A stretch of 64,000 bases of DNA from NCBI GenBank assembly GCA_028554795.2, contig CM068832.1, positions 85,894,511-85,958,510 on the forward strand, given 5' to 3'. A model generated the notes under the pieces. The model had not been told where the DNA came from. It was given only the letters and a program-made list of their open reading frames with translations, and searched no databases. Shown here piece by piece: positions 1 through 10,066 of this stretch. Position 1 is the first letter of the stretch, and every line of letters starts with the position of its first letter. Made by a program: the position numbers and the translations under genes. The stretch comes from Sinohyriopsis cumingii (lineage: Eukaryota > Mollusca > Bivalvia > Unionida > Unionidae).

Positions 1-430
1 CAATTTGGTAATGAAATCAAAAGTATCTTTGACGTATGAAGTTAGTGACTTCATTAGTGGTTGTAAAATTAAAATTGTAAAATTGCGATATATTATTTGT
101 AACTGAGTTGTATGTAGAAATAATGGGTCTACCTGGATATCCTAAAGGTAGTGACTTATCAACCGCTTTATGTATTTTTGGTAAAATATAAAACTGAGGT
201 GTGCGTATTTTATTTGGGAAGATATCTAGTTCATCATATATGGAACAATTGTGTACAGAGATTTGATTAATACATTGGCTTATTTTTTCTTTCATTTCTT
301 CAGAAGGATAATAGGAAAGTTTTGTGTAATATTCTTCATCATTTAATTGTCTTTCTACTTCTTTAATATAATCCTCCTTATTCATTATGACTATGGTGCT
401 AGACTTATCCGCTTTTTTAATAATAATACT
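1..430 (-). pseudogene. Penelope-like element reverse transcriptase fragment (frameshifted)
   Basis: Read on the minus strand from about 430, the frame gives a segment containing KADKSSTIVIM, then an acidic/helical stretch, then FYILPKIHK and GYPGRPIIS. This is the N-terminal part of the reverse transcriptase of Penelope-like retroelements, where an 'ADK.ST.V.M' segment precedes 'P.FY.LPKIHK' and 'GRPI.S'. The main frame is open from 385 to 17. Around 60-75 the homologous reading moves to another frame (QPLMKSL, then VKDTFDFITK), so a small indel has broken the gene. The element continues off the left edge. No GIY-YIG endonuclease is visible. It is a dead fragment. Family assignment rests on motif recognition only. 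Confidence 0.75.
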
Positions 431-603
431 TTCATCTTACAATAAGCTACGTAAAGAACTTTATTGTTTATTTCATTGATCACTTAGAAACAACATATTT
501 AATGACGTAAGCAATGATATTGAATTTAGTATGAATTAAGTCTGATGAAGCATTAAAGCGAAACCGGTCACACATTCTACGTGTTGGTGTTGTTTATTTT
601 ATA

Positions 604-1189
<586 letters not shown>

Positions 1190-1306
1190 TTAATAACACT
1201 GGTCAACAGTGAAATCATTACTGACTTGAAAAGGCCCTAATCTGTAGTATTTTGGTGTGCCGAACACGAATATAACCGTGAAAAATTTGTATTGGCTCTC
1301 GTTTTG
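1190..1306 (+). repeat. Left inverted repeat of DNA transposon
   Basis: Reverse complement of this stretch matches 3,474-3,603 in several ordered blocks (for example GAACACGAATATAA here against TATTCGTGTTC on the right, and ATTGGCTCTCG against CTAGAGCCAAT). Divergence includes small indels. Confidence 0.6.
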
Positions 1307-1457
1307 AAGATATTCATATACCTCATTTTCTATGTTTCACTGTGTAAATTTCTCCAGTAGGACTGCAGCAACATCCGGAATAATGATGTAACATTGCATA
1401 ATACCATCATGCTCACATCATCCACAGTTGATTGCATCATTTTCTGATGCAATGCAA

Positions 1458-1578
1458 TACTAATGCCATGCGGCTGCTGAAGTAAGTTGACGTCAGCAGT
1501 GTACTATACATGTGTAGGCCTATTATACTAATGCCAGGCGGCTGCTGAAGCTGACGTAAGCAGTGTACTATATAAAGC
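1458..1578 (+). promoter_or_regulatory. Duplicated CRE/MARE-like promoter module and TATA box
   Basis: Two direct copies of a ~50-bp module lie just upstream of the transposase-like gene: 1,458-1,509 and 1,526-1,573. Both run from TACTAATGCCA through GGCTGCTGAAG to GCAGTGTACTATA. The first contains a perfect palindromic CRE, TGACGTCA, at 1,489-1,496 followed by GCA. The second has GCTGACGTAAGCA at 1,551-1,563, close to a CRE-type Maf recognition element. A TATA box (TATATAAAG, 1,570-1,578) ends the second module, about 115 bp before the start codon. Promoter function is inferred. Confidence 0.5.
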
Positions 1579-1690
1579 CCAATCAGATAGGTTCAGCATT
1601 TAAAATATTTTAGACGTTGTGCGAGACAGTTCAAGCTACTGTTACATAAAACTTATTATTTTATCCATTTACGTACAATAAAGAACAGTA

Positions 1691-3379
1691 ATGCCTCGAA
1701 AGTGTGTTAATACCGCGGACAATTTTTGCTATATTTGTGGGGAAGTGACATTTGCCAACCAGAAAAAAAGTATCAATTCTCAAGTGAAGAAGGCATATCA
1801 TCTTTACTTCGGATGCAAGGTTGGTGACCAAGACAAGCCTTGGGCTCCGCATATATGCTGTGCTACATGTACAACACAGCTTTCACAGTGGTTGAATTGC
1901 AAAAGGTCATCAATGCCGTTTGCAGTCCCAATGGTGTGGAGAGAGCCAAGCAACCACCTAAATGACTGTTACTTCTGCTTGGTTCCTCCTCTTTCCGGCG
2001 GAATAACGAAGCGAAAGAAGTCGAGAATAGTCTACCCAAACATTCCGTCTGCATTGAGACCAGTTCCACATGGTGAGGGACTTCCTATTCCAGAACCTCC
2101 AGCAGAATATTCTCTTGATTCATCTGACGAAGACAAAGATGAGTCGACCTGTTCTTCTCCTGGTCCATCAGCATGCAGTGATCCAGATTTTCACTGTGGT
2201 GCATCATCAACCCCACACAGAATAACACAGGAAGAACTAAATGACCTGATTCGTGATTTGGACTTATCAAAGAACAAGGCAGAATTGCTAGGATCAAGAC
2301 TCCAACAATGGAATCTTCTAGAAGAAGATGTCACAATTACTGCATATCGAAAGCGCCACCAGCAATTGGAGCCTTTCTTCAGAAAGGAAAGTAATCTGAT
2401 ATTCTGTTCCGATATTGACGGCCTCATGAATGCTTTAAAAATCACTCATGACCCACAAGAATGGAGACTATTTGTGGACTCTTCGAAACTGAGTCTCAAG
2501 GCTGTGCTTTTGCACAATGGAAACATTCTTCCATCTATTCCAGTAGCGTATGCTGTCCACATGAAAGAGACATACGATAACTTAAGGCAGCTACTGAATT
2601 CCATTGAGTATAACAAGTACAGCTGGCACCTCTGTGGTGATTTGAAGGTAGTTGCCCTTTTAATGGGACTGCAGCAAGGATATACAAAATACATGTGTTT
2701 CTTATGCGAGTGGGATAGCCGAGCAAGGGAAATGCACTACATGAGGAAGGAATGGACTCACAGGCAGAATGTAGCCATTGGAGAGAAGAATATCCAACAC
2801 CCAGCTCTGGTTGAGGCTCAGAAAATCTTGCTACCACCCCTTCACATCAAACTAGGTTTGATGAAGAACTTCGTGAAAGCCATTGACCGGACTTTGCCAG
2901 CATTCCGATACCTGCATGAAAAATTCCCTCGACTCAGCGAAGCAAAGATTAAAGAGGGAGTTTTTGTGGGTCCTCAGATTCGAGAGCTTTTCAAAGATGA
3001 CCGGTTCAACAACTTGCTGGAAGGTGACGCGAAACAAGCATGGAATGCTTTTCGCCTAGTTTCTACAAACTTCCTCGGAAATGTTAGGGCAGAAAACTAT
3101 AAGGAACTAGTAGAAGACATGTTGATGAAGTATAAGAAACTTGGCTGCAATATGTCTCTAAAGATTCACTTCCTTCATTCCCATTTGGATTTCTTTCCTA
3201 GCAACTGTGGTATTGTTAGTGATGAACACGGCGAACGTTTTCATCAAGATATCGCAACAATGGAACAAAGATACCAGGGAAAATGGTCCACTACAATGCT
3301 GGCTGACTACTGCTGGACACTCCTCAGAGATGCTCCCGAACAGCTGTACAAGAGACAGGTGAAGAAATCTAAGATGTAG
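1691..3379 (+). CDS. Transposase-like protein with N-terminal Cys clusters, intact, 562 aa
   Basis: A single uninterrupted frame from ATG 1,691 to TAG. The N-terminus has paired cysteines (C5, C13/C16, C42, C56/C57/C60, C93/C96) that look like zinc-binding knuckles, suited to DNA recognition. A Ser/Asp/Glu-rich hinge covers about residues 135-170. The C-terminal half has an order of acidic residues consistent with an RNase H-like DDE core: D263 (FVDSSK), D317 (CGDLK, followed by a CFLC knuckle and WDSR) and E512 or E515 (DEHGERFHQD). Long inverted repeats flank the gene. I infer a transposase, but the DDE assignment comes from pattern only, and a domesticated, non-transposing protein remains possible. 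Codon use is richer in G+C than the surroundings, as expected for a functional or recently functional gene. Confidence 0.75.
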   Translation: MPRKCVNTADNFCYICGEVTFANQKKSINSQVKKAYHLYFGCKVGDQDKPWAPHICCATCTTQLSQWLNCKRSSMPFAVPMVWREPSNHLNDCYFCLVPPLSGGITKRKKSRIVYPNIPSALRPVPHGEGLPIPEPPAEYSLDSSDEDKDESTCSSPGPSACSDPDFHCGASSTPHRITQEELNDLIRDLDLSKNKAELLGSRLQQWNLLEEDVTITAYRKRHQQLEPFFRKESNLIFCSDIDGLMNALKITHDPQEWRLFVDSSKLSLKAVLLHNGNILPSIPVAYAVHMKETYDNLRQLLNSIEYNKYSWHLCGDLKVVALLMGLQQGYTKYMCFLCEWDSRAREMHYMRKEWTHRQNVAIGEKNIQHPALVEAQKILLPPLHIKLGLMKNFVKAIDRTLPAFRYLHEKFPRLSEAKIKEGVFVGPQIRELFKDDRFNNLLEGDAKQAWNAFRLVSTNFLGNVRAENYKELVEDMLMKYKKLGCNMSLKIHFLHSHLDFFPSNCGIVSDEHGERFHQDIATMEQRYQGKWSTTMLADYCWTLLRDAPEQLYKRQVKKSKM

Positions 3380-3473
3380 TCAATGACTTGATTTTTTATA
3401 GGTAGGCTATTACAGTTGACCTTTTACTATTGGAATGCATTTCGTTATGTAAACATTAATTTCTTGCAGATTA

Positions 3474-3603
3474 CAAAAAAACTAGAGCCAATTTTGCAAT
3501 TTGACTGTCATATTCGTGTTCAGTACATAAAAATTGATAAGAATTGACTAATTTTATTTCAGTAACATGACTTTTGTAAAAATTTGTTGTCCAGTGTAAT
3601 TAT
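3474..3603 (-). repeat. Right inverted repeat of DNA transposon
   Basis: Matches the reverse complement of 1,190-1,306 (see the left arm). It starts about 95 bp after the stop codon of the transposase-like gene. Confidence 0.6.
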
Positions 3604-4802
3604 GGTCATCTCAAGTTTACTATTGGGGAAAAAACATTATTGCTGTCATACATTTGCCTATCAATTTTTCATGGACTAATCAATAATAGTTTTGTGATCG
3701 GTCATATTGATTCAGTTCCGAAAAATAGTTATTCGTGTGATTTAGGATATGTTACAAAAAGTCAAAATTGCAAAATTTGTGAAACGTATGCACAAAATAA
3801 TTGCAAGGATAGCTATTAAATCTGTGATCATGGAGACTGTTGAAGAAATAATATTTCAATCAATGAATACAGTTGGCAAATATTTTAATGTTTGCATACC
3901 TTTGTTTCACGAGTCGCAAATAAAATATATACAAATCGGCGTATTCTACAAAATGTAAACAAAAATAATATTTCAATATCGCCCGATTGTATTAGATACA
4001 AGCACTCCCAATGAAGGGAGATAACTCTGTCCTCTTAAAAAGAGCGATTAAAAAGTTGTCTAGCCTGTATTTTACAATAGTAATCGCTTATAAATAAAAG
4101 AAATTTTTATTTTTTCTCATCCTATCGCAAATAATCTATGCAAATCGGTATTTTCAAAGAATACAAAGGTATCTTACTTCTGAAGTATAACTATTGTAAG
4201 ACAGATATTCAACGCCAATGACTTTATCATTGGACTAAGTCAATATATATAAGTCTGTCAGATAAAGATATGACCTGTATCTTACAAACAATTTTATTTT
4301 ACTGACGAATAATGTTTATTTGTTGTTTTTCTTTAAGAAACATTATCCTTATTTTCTGAATCTGTCAGGTTTCTTGCTTGCTCTAGATTTTGTCAGCGAT
4401 AATAATTAAAAAACATATACAAACAGTAAACAAGCCACGCCGGTTGCGTGAGCTACTTTTGGATTTCTAACTATTGGTTAGCTTATATAGAATATGACCC
4501 CTTTTAGCATTGGGGTCCGCCCCATACTCTAGCTTCAACAAACAAGTGGACCATCCTGCCATCTCACGACGTCGTGGATACTCTATTGCACTGCCAGGGG
4601 TTGATTATGGGGGTGCAACATAATTGAAACCAAGTGGGTTTTGGACTAAATTAATAAAAAAACACAATGTGTGTGAATGACGAGACTTCCGAATTGTAAG
4701 ATAAGATGATGGCACAAAAGTAATAGATGAAACAATCTATGCAATACCCGACTCTCGCAAACACCCTACACACATTCACACAAGAAAGAAATACATTATA
4801 TA

Positions 4803-4806
<4 letters not shown>
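3604..4806. other. Intergenic repeat-derived DNA; molluscan 'aagggagataact' word
   Basis: No supported gene; a 69-codon open frame at 3,749-3,958 has no recognisable features. At 4,014-4,026 lies the word AAGGGAGATAACT, which I recall as common in dispersed repeats of molluscs; this is a weak taxonomic hint. 4,430-4,640 is relatively GC-rich and may be a remnant of another repeat, not identified. Confidence 0.4.

Positions 4807-4857
<51 letters not shown>
4807..4857. repeat. (AT)n microsatellite
   Basis: About 25 uninterrupted AT units. Confidence 0.97.
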
Positions 4858-4859
<2 letters not shown>

Positions 4860-5082
4860 GATAATGACAGGGATTGAGATGATGAAGACACAGTGCTAAA
4901 ACTACCAATGATAATTATGACGACGGTTCAGATAACCGATATGCTATATAAAATGAAAGAAAAGAAAATTTCATAGTTCCGACCCACGCCGGGTGCACTC
5001 TAGTTCAACTTCCCATTTTGAATGAAAAAAAGAAAACACAAAATATTACAATTCCACTTTGGCTCAACTTCCCAGATTCATA

Positions 5083-5270
5083 CTGGCTCAACCTCTCCCT
5101 TAACCATTTTCAGTCTGGATCAACTACACCCTCCACCAGTTTGAGTCTGGCTCAACTTTACTCTCCAGTAGTTTCAGTCTGGCTTATCTAAACTGTCCAC
5201 CAGTTTCAGCCTGCCACAACAACACATCCCACCAATTTCAGTCTGGCGTAACAACACCTTCCACCACAGC
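5083..5270 (+). repeat. Imperfect tandem repeat, ~32-bp unit, about 6 copies
   Basis: The phrase 'AGTCTGGCTCAAC...CCTCCACCAGTTTC' recurs with starts near 5,083, 5,113, 5,146, 5,177, 5,210 and 5,241. Units differ by substitutions and 1-2 bp indels. It lies about 130 bp upstream of the SINE at 5,412 and is not part of it. Confidence 0.75.
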
Positions 5271-5397
5271 AACTTGTCTATCAAACGTGGTTATTTTATG
5301 CATCGAAGCTTTATCAAATTGACGATAATAATAAAATAAATATGCCACGAACGCATAAATGTACAAGGGAATCAAAATTATTTAACAGTCGCCACTT

Positions 5398-5411
5398 ACC
5401 CCTATGGTTGT
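5398..5411. repeat. SINE target-site duplication, left copy (14 bp)
   Basis: ACCCCTATGGTTGT here is repeated exactly at 5,665-5,678 on the other side of the SINE. Confidence 0.9.
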
Positions 5412-5664
5412 GGGGCCCCGAGTGGCCGAGTGGTCTAAAGCGCTCTCCGTCACGGATCACTGCCATCTCACCTCTGTCTGCGTGGGTTCGAGTCTAGGGC
5501 TCGGCCAATGTGGATATGTGAGAAAGCTTGCCGGTAGCTTCTCGTGGGTCGGTGGTTCTTTCCGGGGTTTTCCCGGGTTCATCCTCCACCATTAATACTG
5601 GCCGCCATGTATAGCCTATCTTGTGCTGAAAAATGGTGTTAAACCCTATAACAACAACAACAAT
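5412..5664 (+). mobile_element. Complete tRNA-derived SINE, about 253 bp
   Basis: The 5' head is tRNA-like. A pol III A box (TGGCCGAGTGG, 5,423-5,433) and B box (GGTTCGAGTCT, 5,485-5,495) stand about 52 bp apart, which suits a class II (Leu/Ser-type) tRNA with a long variable arm. The body is far more GC-rich than its surroundings. It ends in GTGTTAAACCCTATAACAACAACAAC, an ACA-rich tail. A perfect 14-bp duplication (5,398-5,411 and 5,665-5,678) brackets it, so both ends are known and the insertion is young. Open frames across it (5,404-5,595 and the opposite strand) are not genes. Propagation would need a partner LINE; the tail type could identify it. Confidence 0.9.
5485..5495 (+). promoter_or_regulatory. 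Pol III B box of the SINE
   Basis: GGTTCGAGTCT agrees with the B-box consensus GGTTCRANYCC except at the last position. Together with the A box at 5,423-5,433 it forms an internal RNA polymerase III promoter. Confidence 0.8.
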
Positions 5665-5678
5665 AACCCCTATGGTTG
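5665..5678. repeat. SINE target-site duplication, right copy (14 bp)
   Basis: Exact copy of 5,398-5,411. Confidence 0.9.
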
Positions 5679-6051
5679 TAGTTTTGTGGTTCCATACTGA
5701 CACTCTATGACAAGATCCAAGCGATGATGTACCGGTTGTAGTAACTATTTATACCATGTATAAAAAACAAGACGTTCAAGAACCAAGAAACATGGACATC
5801 ACACTGGGAGCGACCTACAAAGGGATGTACTCATTCAGTAACTATATGTCATGGTTATAAAACAAGCTACTCTAGTTAACGCTGTACGCGTCGACAAAGT
5901 CAAATATACATTATCGTCGTTTAATGAAAAGCCGAATTATTTTCTTGCTTTGTTCCTTAACGGGGTGTGTGTGCACTTTGTTAAATGTAAGGAAGGCCCA
6001 ATTTGTTGTTCTGGCCTTATAGCAAAGATTGTTGTAAATAGCTTGACATAA

Positions 6052-6480
6052 AGCTGTAAATATGCTACTATATGTACTGTGCCACCCTTAGAACTAAGAT
6101 TGTATAAAATGATGTAAATAGTTTGATATATTTGTGCCGTCCTTAGAACTAAGATTGTATATAATGCTGTGAATATCTTAATACATACTGTGCCGTCCTT
6201 AGAGCTAAGATTTAGTATACTGTAAATATTTCGTATCGCCTTCAGGACCTGCTAGAATTTCGTTGGGCATTCCAAGGTTTCACACTGGGTTGTGCCGTCC
6301 TTAGATCTAATATTGTATATAATGCTGTAAATATGCTACTATAGTTAATAATATGTGTTGTTCCGTCCTTAGAACTAAGATTGTATATAATGCTTTGATT
6401 ATACTACTATAGTTAAGCTTGTATATAATGCTGTAAATAGCTTGATATAATACTGCGAATATAATATAATGTGCTGTGTC
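6052..6480 (+). repeat. Degenerate tandem repeat, base period ~55 bp, at least 5 copies
   Basis: The core 'TGCCGTCCTTAGAACTAAGA' followed by 'TTGTATATAATGCTGTAAATA' recurs with CCTTAG at 6,086, 6,141, 6,197, 6,299 and 6,367. Spacing is 55, 56, 102 and 68 bp, so one interval is roughly a double unit and one carries an insertion. CTTAGAACTAAG is itself a short palindrome in each unit. Confidence 0.8.
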
Positions 6481-7102
6481 AATATTTTTTAAAGATTTTA
6501 AAGAGATATTTATTATATAATGAATTTCGAAAATATTAATACTATTATTTATGAAATAAAATATTACATAAAAGTGGTATAAACATTTCTGATCCTGAGA
6601 AAATTATTTGTGACTTTGAATCATTACAATAACGAACATTTAAATATAAATAAATACTACTTTCAGAATAAAGATTCATTAAGCTTATTCAACAATCTAT
6701 GTTATATTCCTTGGCGACAGTCAAAGATACAGAAATTGAACAATTCGTATCACTCGAACGCGCGTTTGAAAAAATTAGATCAGAATTATATCACGAATAC
6801 GAAACAATGAAGATTGTGAATACGCGTACAAGACAATTGAAAATGATAATGTCTTCAGGTAACTCAGTTACTGGTGAAAGTGAAAATGAAAGCGTTGTTA
6901 CCAGTGACTGTAGCGATTGTGAAAGCACTGTCAGTAACACAAAAAACAAAGTGACAGCAATAACAGATTCAAAAATGAAAGTGTTAACATCGAATAATCA
7001 CGCGTGTAATGTTTTTTTATTCAGATCATATATTTTGTTATTTGTGAAAATATTATTATGCAATGTTTATTTTTTTCTGTTTTTCTATGAGAGATGTCTT
7101 AT
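6481..7102. other. AT-rich stretch with an unassigned 135-codon open frame
   Basis: A plus-strand open frame runs 6,699-7,106. Its middle (about residues 25-95) is hydrophilic and Ser/Glu/Asp/Lys-rich and the C-terminal 30 residues are hydrophobic. The composition is more protein-like than most frames in this region and it lies beside the decayed viral-type cluster, but I recognise no family, find no splice context and cannot support a gene. Confidence 0.2.
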
Positions 7103-7620
7103 TTGAGTACTATTTACTCAAGCAAGTAATGAAATCTGACTGATTGCTACGATTTTGAGCACCATTTTCTCCAGGAAATTATGAAATCTGACTGATAATT
7201 ACGATTTTGAGTACGATTTACCCCAGCAAGTTATGAAATCTGGACCAGAATCACAAAAATATGATTTTATAATATAATCATTTGCTATTTGTGAAATTAT
7301 TAGTATGTACATTTTAATTTTGTCTGTTTTGGATGACTTATTGTTTTGAGTAACATTTACCCCATCAATCTTAAAAATTATGTGTAATATACCCATCAAT
7401 TTGATCACATGTTTTGATAATCTGGACAATTATTTGTAATATTCCCGTCAATTTGATGAAATTGTTTGATAATCTGAAATGTTATGGGCAATATACCAGT
7501 CAAATCAGAGAAGTAAACCATTTATCTGAAATAATATTAATAACGCTAAAATGATTGAATATAAAATCATTAAAGAAATTGTTTGATAATCTGAAAAATT
7601 ATGGGTAATATACCAATCAA
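7103..7620 (+). repeat. 52-bp tandem repeats in two related blocks
   Basis: Block one has units starting at 7,103, 7,155 and 7,207 ('TTGAGTAC..TTTACCCCAGCAAG..ATGAAATCTG'), exactly 52 bp apart. Block two has units at 7,392, 7,444 and 7,496 ('CCCATCAATTTGAT..TGTTTTGATAATCTG'), again exactly 52 bp apart, and a partial unit near 7,575. The shared period and similar junction words (TTTACCCCA.CAA) suggest one diverged array. Confidence 0.75.
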
Positions 7621-7759
7621 TTGATTAAATTAGATTTTTATTCTGAATCAGATTCAATGATTTATCATTGATATTTATTTTTATTCTGATGATAATATTT
7701 ATTCAGAATCAGATAATAATATTTGTTTTAAACTGATCGAATCCAATACAAGAATATGT

Positions 7760-8400
7760 ATAATTCAGAATTTGATCTATATCGCACACAATCGTAATAA
7801 TATGTTCTCGCTGAAGCTTCTTTGACTGTTCCTGCGTAAGCAGAAACTTTTCATCGAAGTATTCATCAATAATTATATCAGTACCAAATTGTTATGTGTG
7901 TGGAGGTGTCAATATTGTTCTGACGGCATTTTCGAGTATACCTTTGTTATATACAAAAACTCTCACGTGTTGATACATTATATAATACCCATTGATTAAA
8001 TCAAGGAATAATTGTTTGTGAATTATTAGGCTCAGAAACAGATTTTACAAAATCCTATACGAACGCCAATACAAATTTATATTAAAACTGCATATCGCCA
8101 ATCAAGCTAATGTCGGTTCTGGTCAGTAAGGTTGAAATGTATCCGTGACAATAGTGGATTGTGACATCGTAGAAAAAAACTTGATTAATGGGTTCTAACA
8201 CAATAAAAAAAATACAGGGGGTGCTTGAGGTGTAAATGTATATAAAATATACCCTTGTTGGGTCTGACTGGATTTTGCAAGATCTACTTGATAGCTGCCA
8301 TTAATTGTTCTTCTGTAATTACGTATACGTCTAGGAATGATTGTTTAACTGTTGATATATTAACCTGGCTTAAATCTTGTATCGTTGAGATGATCAGCCG
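7760..8400 (-). pseudogene. Unassigned coding-like fragments in viral-type element
   Basis: Two minus-strand pieces look protein-like. One (about 7,990-7,770) contains VFVYNKGILENAVRTILTPP and, after a stop, DEYFDEKFLLTQEQSKKLQ. The other (about 8,410-8,270) contains STIQDLSQVNISTVKQSFL and YVITEEQLMAAIK. The second follows directly on the minus-strand frame ending at 8,405, so it may be the rest of that gene. No family recognised. Confidence 0.35.
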
Positions 8401-8404
8401 CTTT

Positions 8405-8743
8405 CTATCGTCGCTGTAATATTGTATGATGCTTGAAAATAAATTTTGCAGTTAATCGAGCACACGTTTGTGTTTTGATTTTGATGTCGTAGGAAAATCC
8501 ATTAGCATTGTCTTCTACTAATTTGTCTTTAATAGTATTATTATCGTAATAAAATCTGGGTCTAATTATAGGATGCATAGTAAGATCAGACGCAACGAAA
8601 ATAGATTCTATAGGACTACTTGGTTCCCATTTTCGATATTCTGGAAGTTCTAAAAATATTGTATTGTCCGTGGAGAAATCGACACGTTGTTGTCCTGGTG
8701 GTACTTGGCAGACAGGTGCTAGACAGATGCTATATCTGGCCAT
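8405..8743 (-). CDS. Unassigned 112-codon open frame in viral-type element
   Basis: An ATG-started frame without stops. It contains VCQVPPGQQRVDFS, IFLELPEYRKWEP, LTMHPIIRPRFYYDN and DIKIKTQTCARL; the composition is that of a real protein. It lies on the same strand as the capsid and protease remnants, about 1.6 kb beyond the protease. Translation may have continued downstream (a coding-like fragment follows immediately), so this may be the surviving N-terminal part of a longer structural or accessory gene. No family is recognised and there is no evidence of expression. Confidence 0.4.
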   Translation of the reverse strand: MARYSICLAPVCQVPPGQQRVDFSTDNTIFLELPEYRKWEPSSPIESIFVASDLTMHPIIRPRFYYDNNTIKDKLVEDNANGFSYDIKIKTQTCARLTAKFIFKHHTILQRR

Positions 8744-9419
8744 CGTAACACACGGATTGACGATTTATATATATAAATATATCTACGGTGTAATGTAGCG
8801 AATTTAATTATATCGCGGCTGATAATGTTGGTTCGTGAACATTGATAGCTATAATTCATCGTTGATTTGTTCGATTTGCCTGTAGGTATACTCTAAACAT
8901 TCAAGAATGGTATTCCATCTTTTTATTTTTATACGAAAATACCAGTGAATAATTTGCATGCAAGCCACCGGATGAATTTAATTTAATATTTGCCTAACTA
9001 TGATATACTTAATCGTATTAGTACTTGTACTAGTGCTATTTCTTTTGATGAAATCTCAGTTGAAAGATAAACGCTGAACTCAGGATTTGTTGACCTTGCT
9101 GATATCATCGCTGTTTTGTGACGTAGTTGTATTAGCGAAAATCTGTTGTAGTAATTACTGCGATGTCGACATTATTTATAACCCGTGACATTAAATCAGG
9201 ATTCTATATCCCGATTTTATGAATCGGACGTAGATTCTGACAAAGTCATTTGTACTTTTGTGGCAAATCTTCTTCGTTTATGTGAACTCAGAATCTGATA
9301 TTATTCCATCACTGAGACCTGATGATATCAACGAAGATAATTTGGAGCAGGATAGCGTCGCTGTATGGAACTTTATTGTATACTCATGGAGTTCATTTTC
9401 GTTATACGTATATATTTGT

Positions 9420-9570
9420 TGCGATACTATTAAGAATACCAGCTATTGGTGTTGCAGCTGAAAAGCAAATTGTTACAACTCCTGATGATGCCATTGTTAT
9501 TGTTTATAGCAATACGCCGGTTCCAGCCATAACAGCGGACGCCGAATACACAATTATGTCAACGACAACT
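9420..9570 (-). pseudogene. Remnant of a small hydrophobic protein
   Basis: A minus-strand reading gives an Ala/Gly/Ser/Ile-rich hydrophobic segment (around AVMAGTGVLL, SSGVVTICFSAATPIAG) interrupted by a stop. Small membrane-like proteins with this character occur beside capsid genes in Polinton-like elements; the assignment is tentative. Confidence 0.25.
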
Positions 9571-9817
9571 ACACGTCTGCGATATTTTTTTCCCATTCTT
9601 TTACTGTATGCACGTCAACGACATTTTTTCAGTTTGGTTTGCCACTCACATACTTGATTGTATCTGTATTGTTGAACGTTGATTTGGGAGCTCGTTATGT
9701 TGTAAGTATGTGGTAATTTAACGACTAATTTAAGACACCAATAGTACAATAAACCTATTTTTTTCTTCGGGTTCCACAACAGTTATTTCAACATCGTTTG
9801 GCTCCAACATCACTAAC

Positions 9818-10066
9818 ATGTATTCAGAGGACATAGATATAGTAATTGGCGTAGTGCCAAGCACTGAAAATCTGTATATGCCGGTAACCTCAGCGCGATA
9901 TATGATGGATGTAATAAGTGATGTTCAAAATGCTGATCCAGACGCTACTGTATTTATTACACTGTCGGGGACCTGTTTTGAAGTCAGAGAGTTCAATACC
10001 GATGAATGTTTACGTTCCAAAGAAAGCATCACAAAATTCCATTTATTTGTTTGCGAAAATGAATAA
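9818..10066 (+). other. Isolated 82-codon plus-strand open frame, unassigned
   Basis: The frame from ATG 9,818 to TAA is acidic (SEDIDIVIGVVPS, DVQNADPDATVF, CFEVREFNTDEC). Composition is plausible for a protein, but it is opposite in strand to the recognised viral-type genes and I know no homologue. It could be an accessory gene of the element or chance. Confidence 0.25.

Larger units (their letters stand above)
1190..3603 (+). mobile_element. DNA transposon with long terminal inverted repeats and one intact gene
   Basis: A 562-codon intronless gene is flanked by imperfect inverted repeats. The left arm (about 1,190-1,306) and the right arm (about 3,474-3,603) match as reverse complements. 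Shared blocks include AGAGCCAAT, CATATTCGTGTTC against TATATTCGTGTTC, TCAGTAA and CCAGTGT.ATTA. The arms have diverged but the order of blocks is kept, and the gene is fully open. This fits a cut-and-paste element that was active relatively recently, or a domesticated gene still carrying its ends. The exact termini and target-site duplication are not resolved. The superfamily is not certain; the protein is of a type I recall as recurrent 'uncharacterized' proteins in aphid, cnidarian and mollusc genomes. Confidence 0.65.

Noticed and set aside
5412-5500. A functional tRNA gene
   Set aside because: A and B boxes are present but the arms do not form a clean cloverleaf and the sequence runs on into a SINE body and tail.
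5404-5703. Open frames on both strands over the GC-rich block
   Set aside because: The block is a SINE with pol III boxes and target-site duplications; the frames do not extend outside it.
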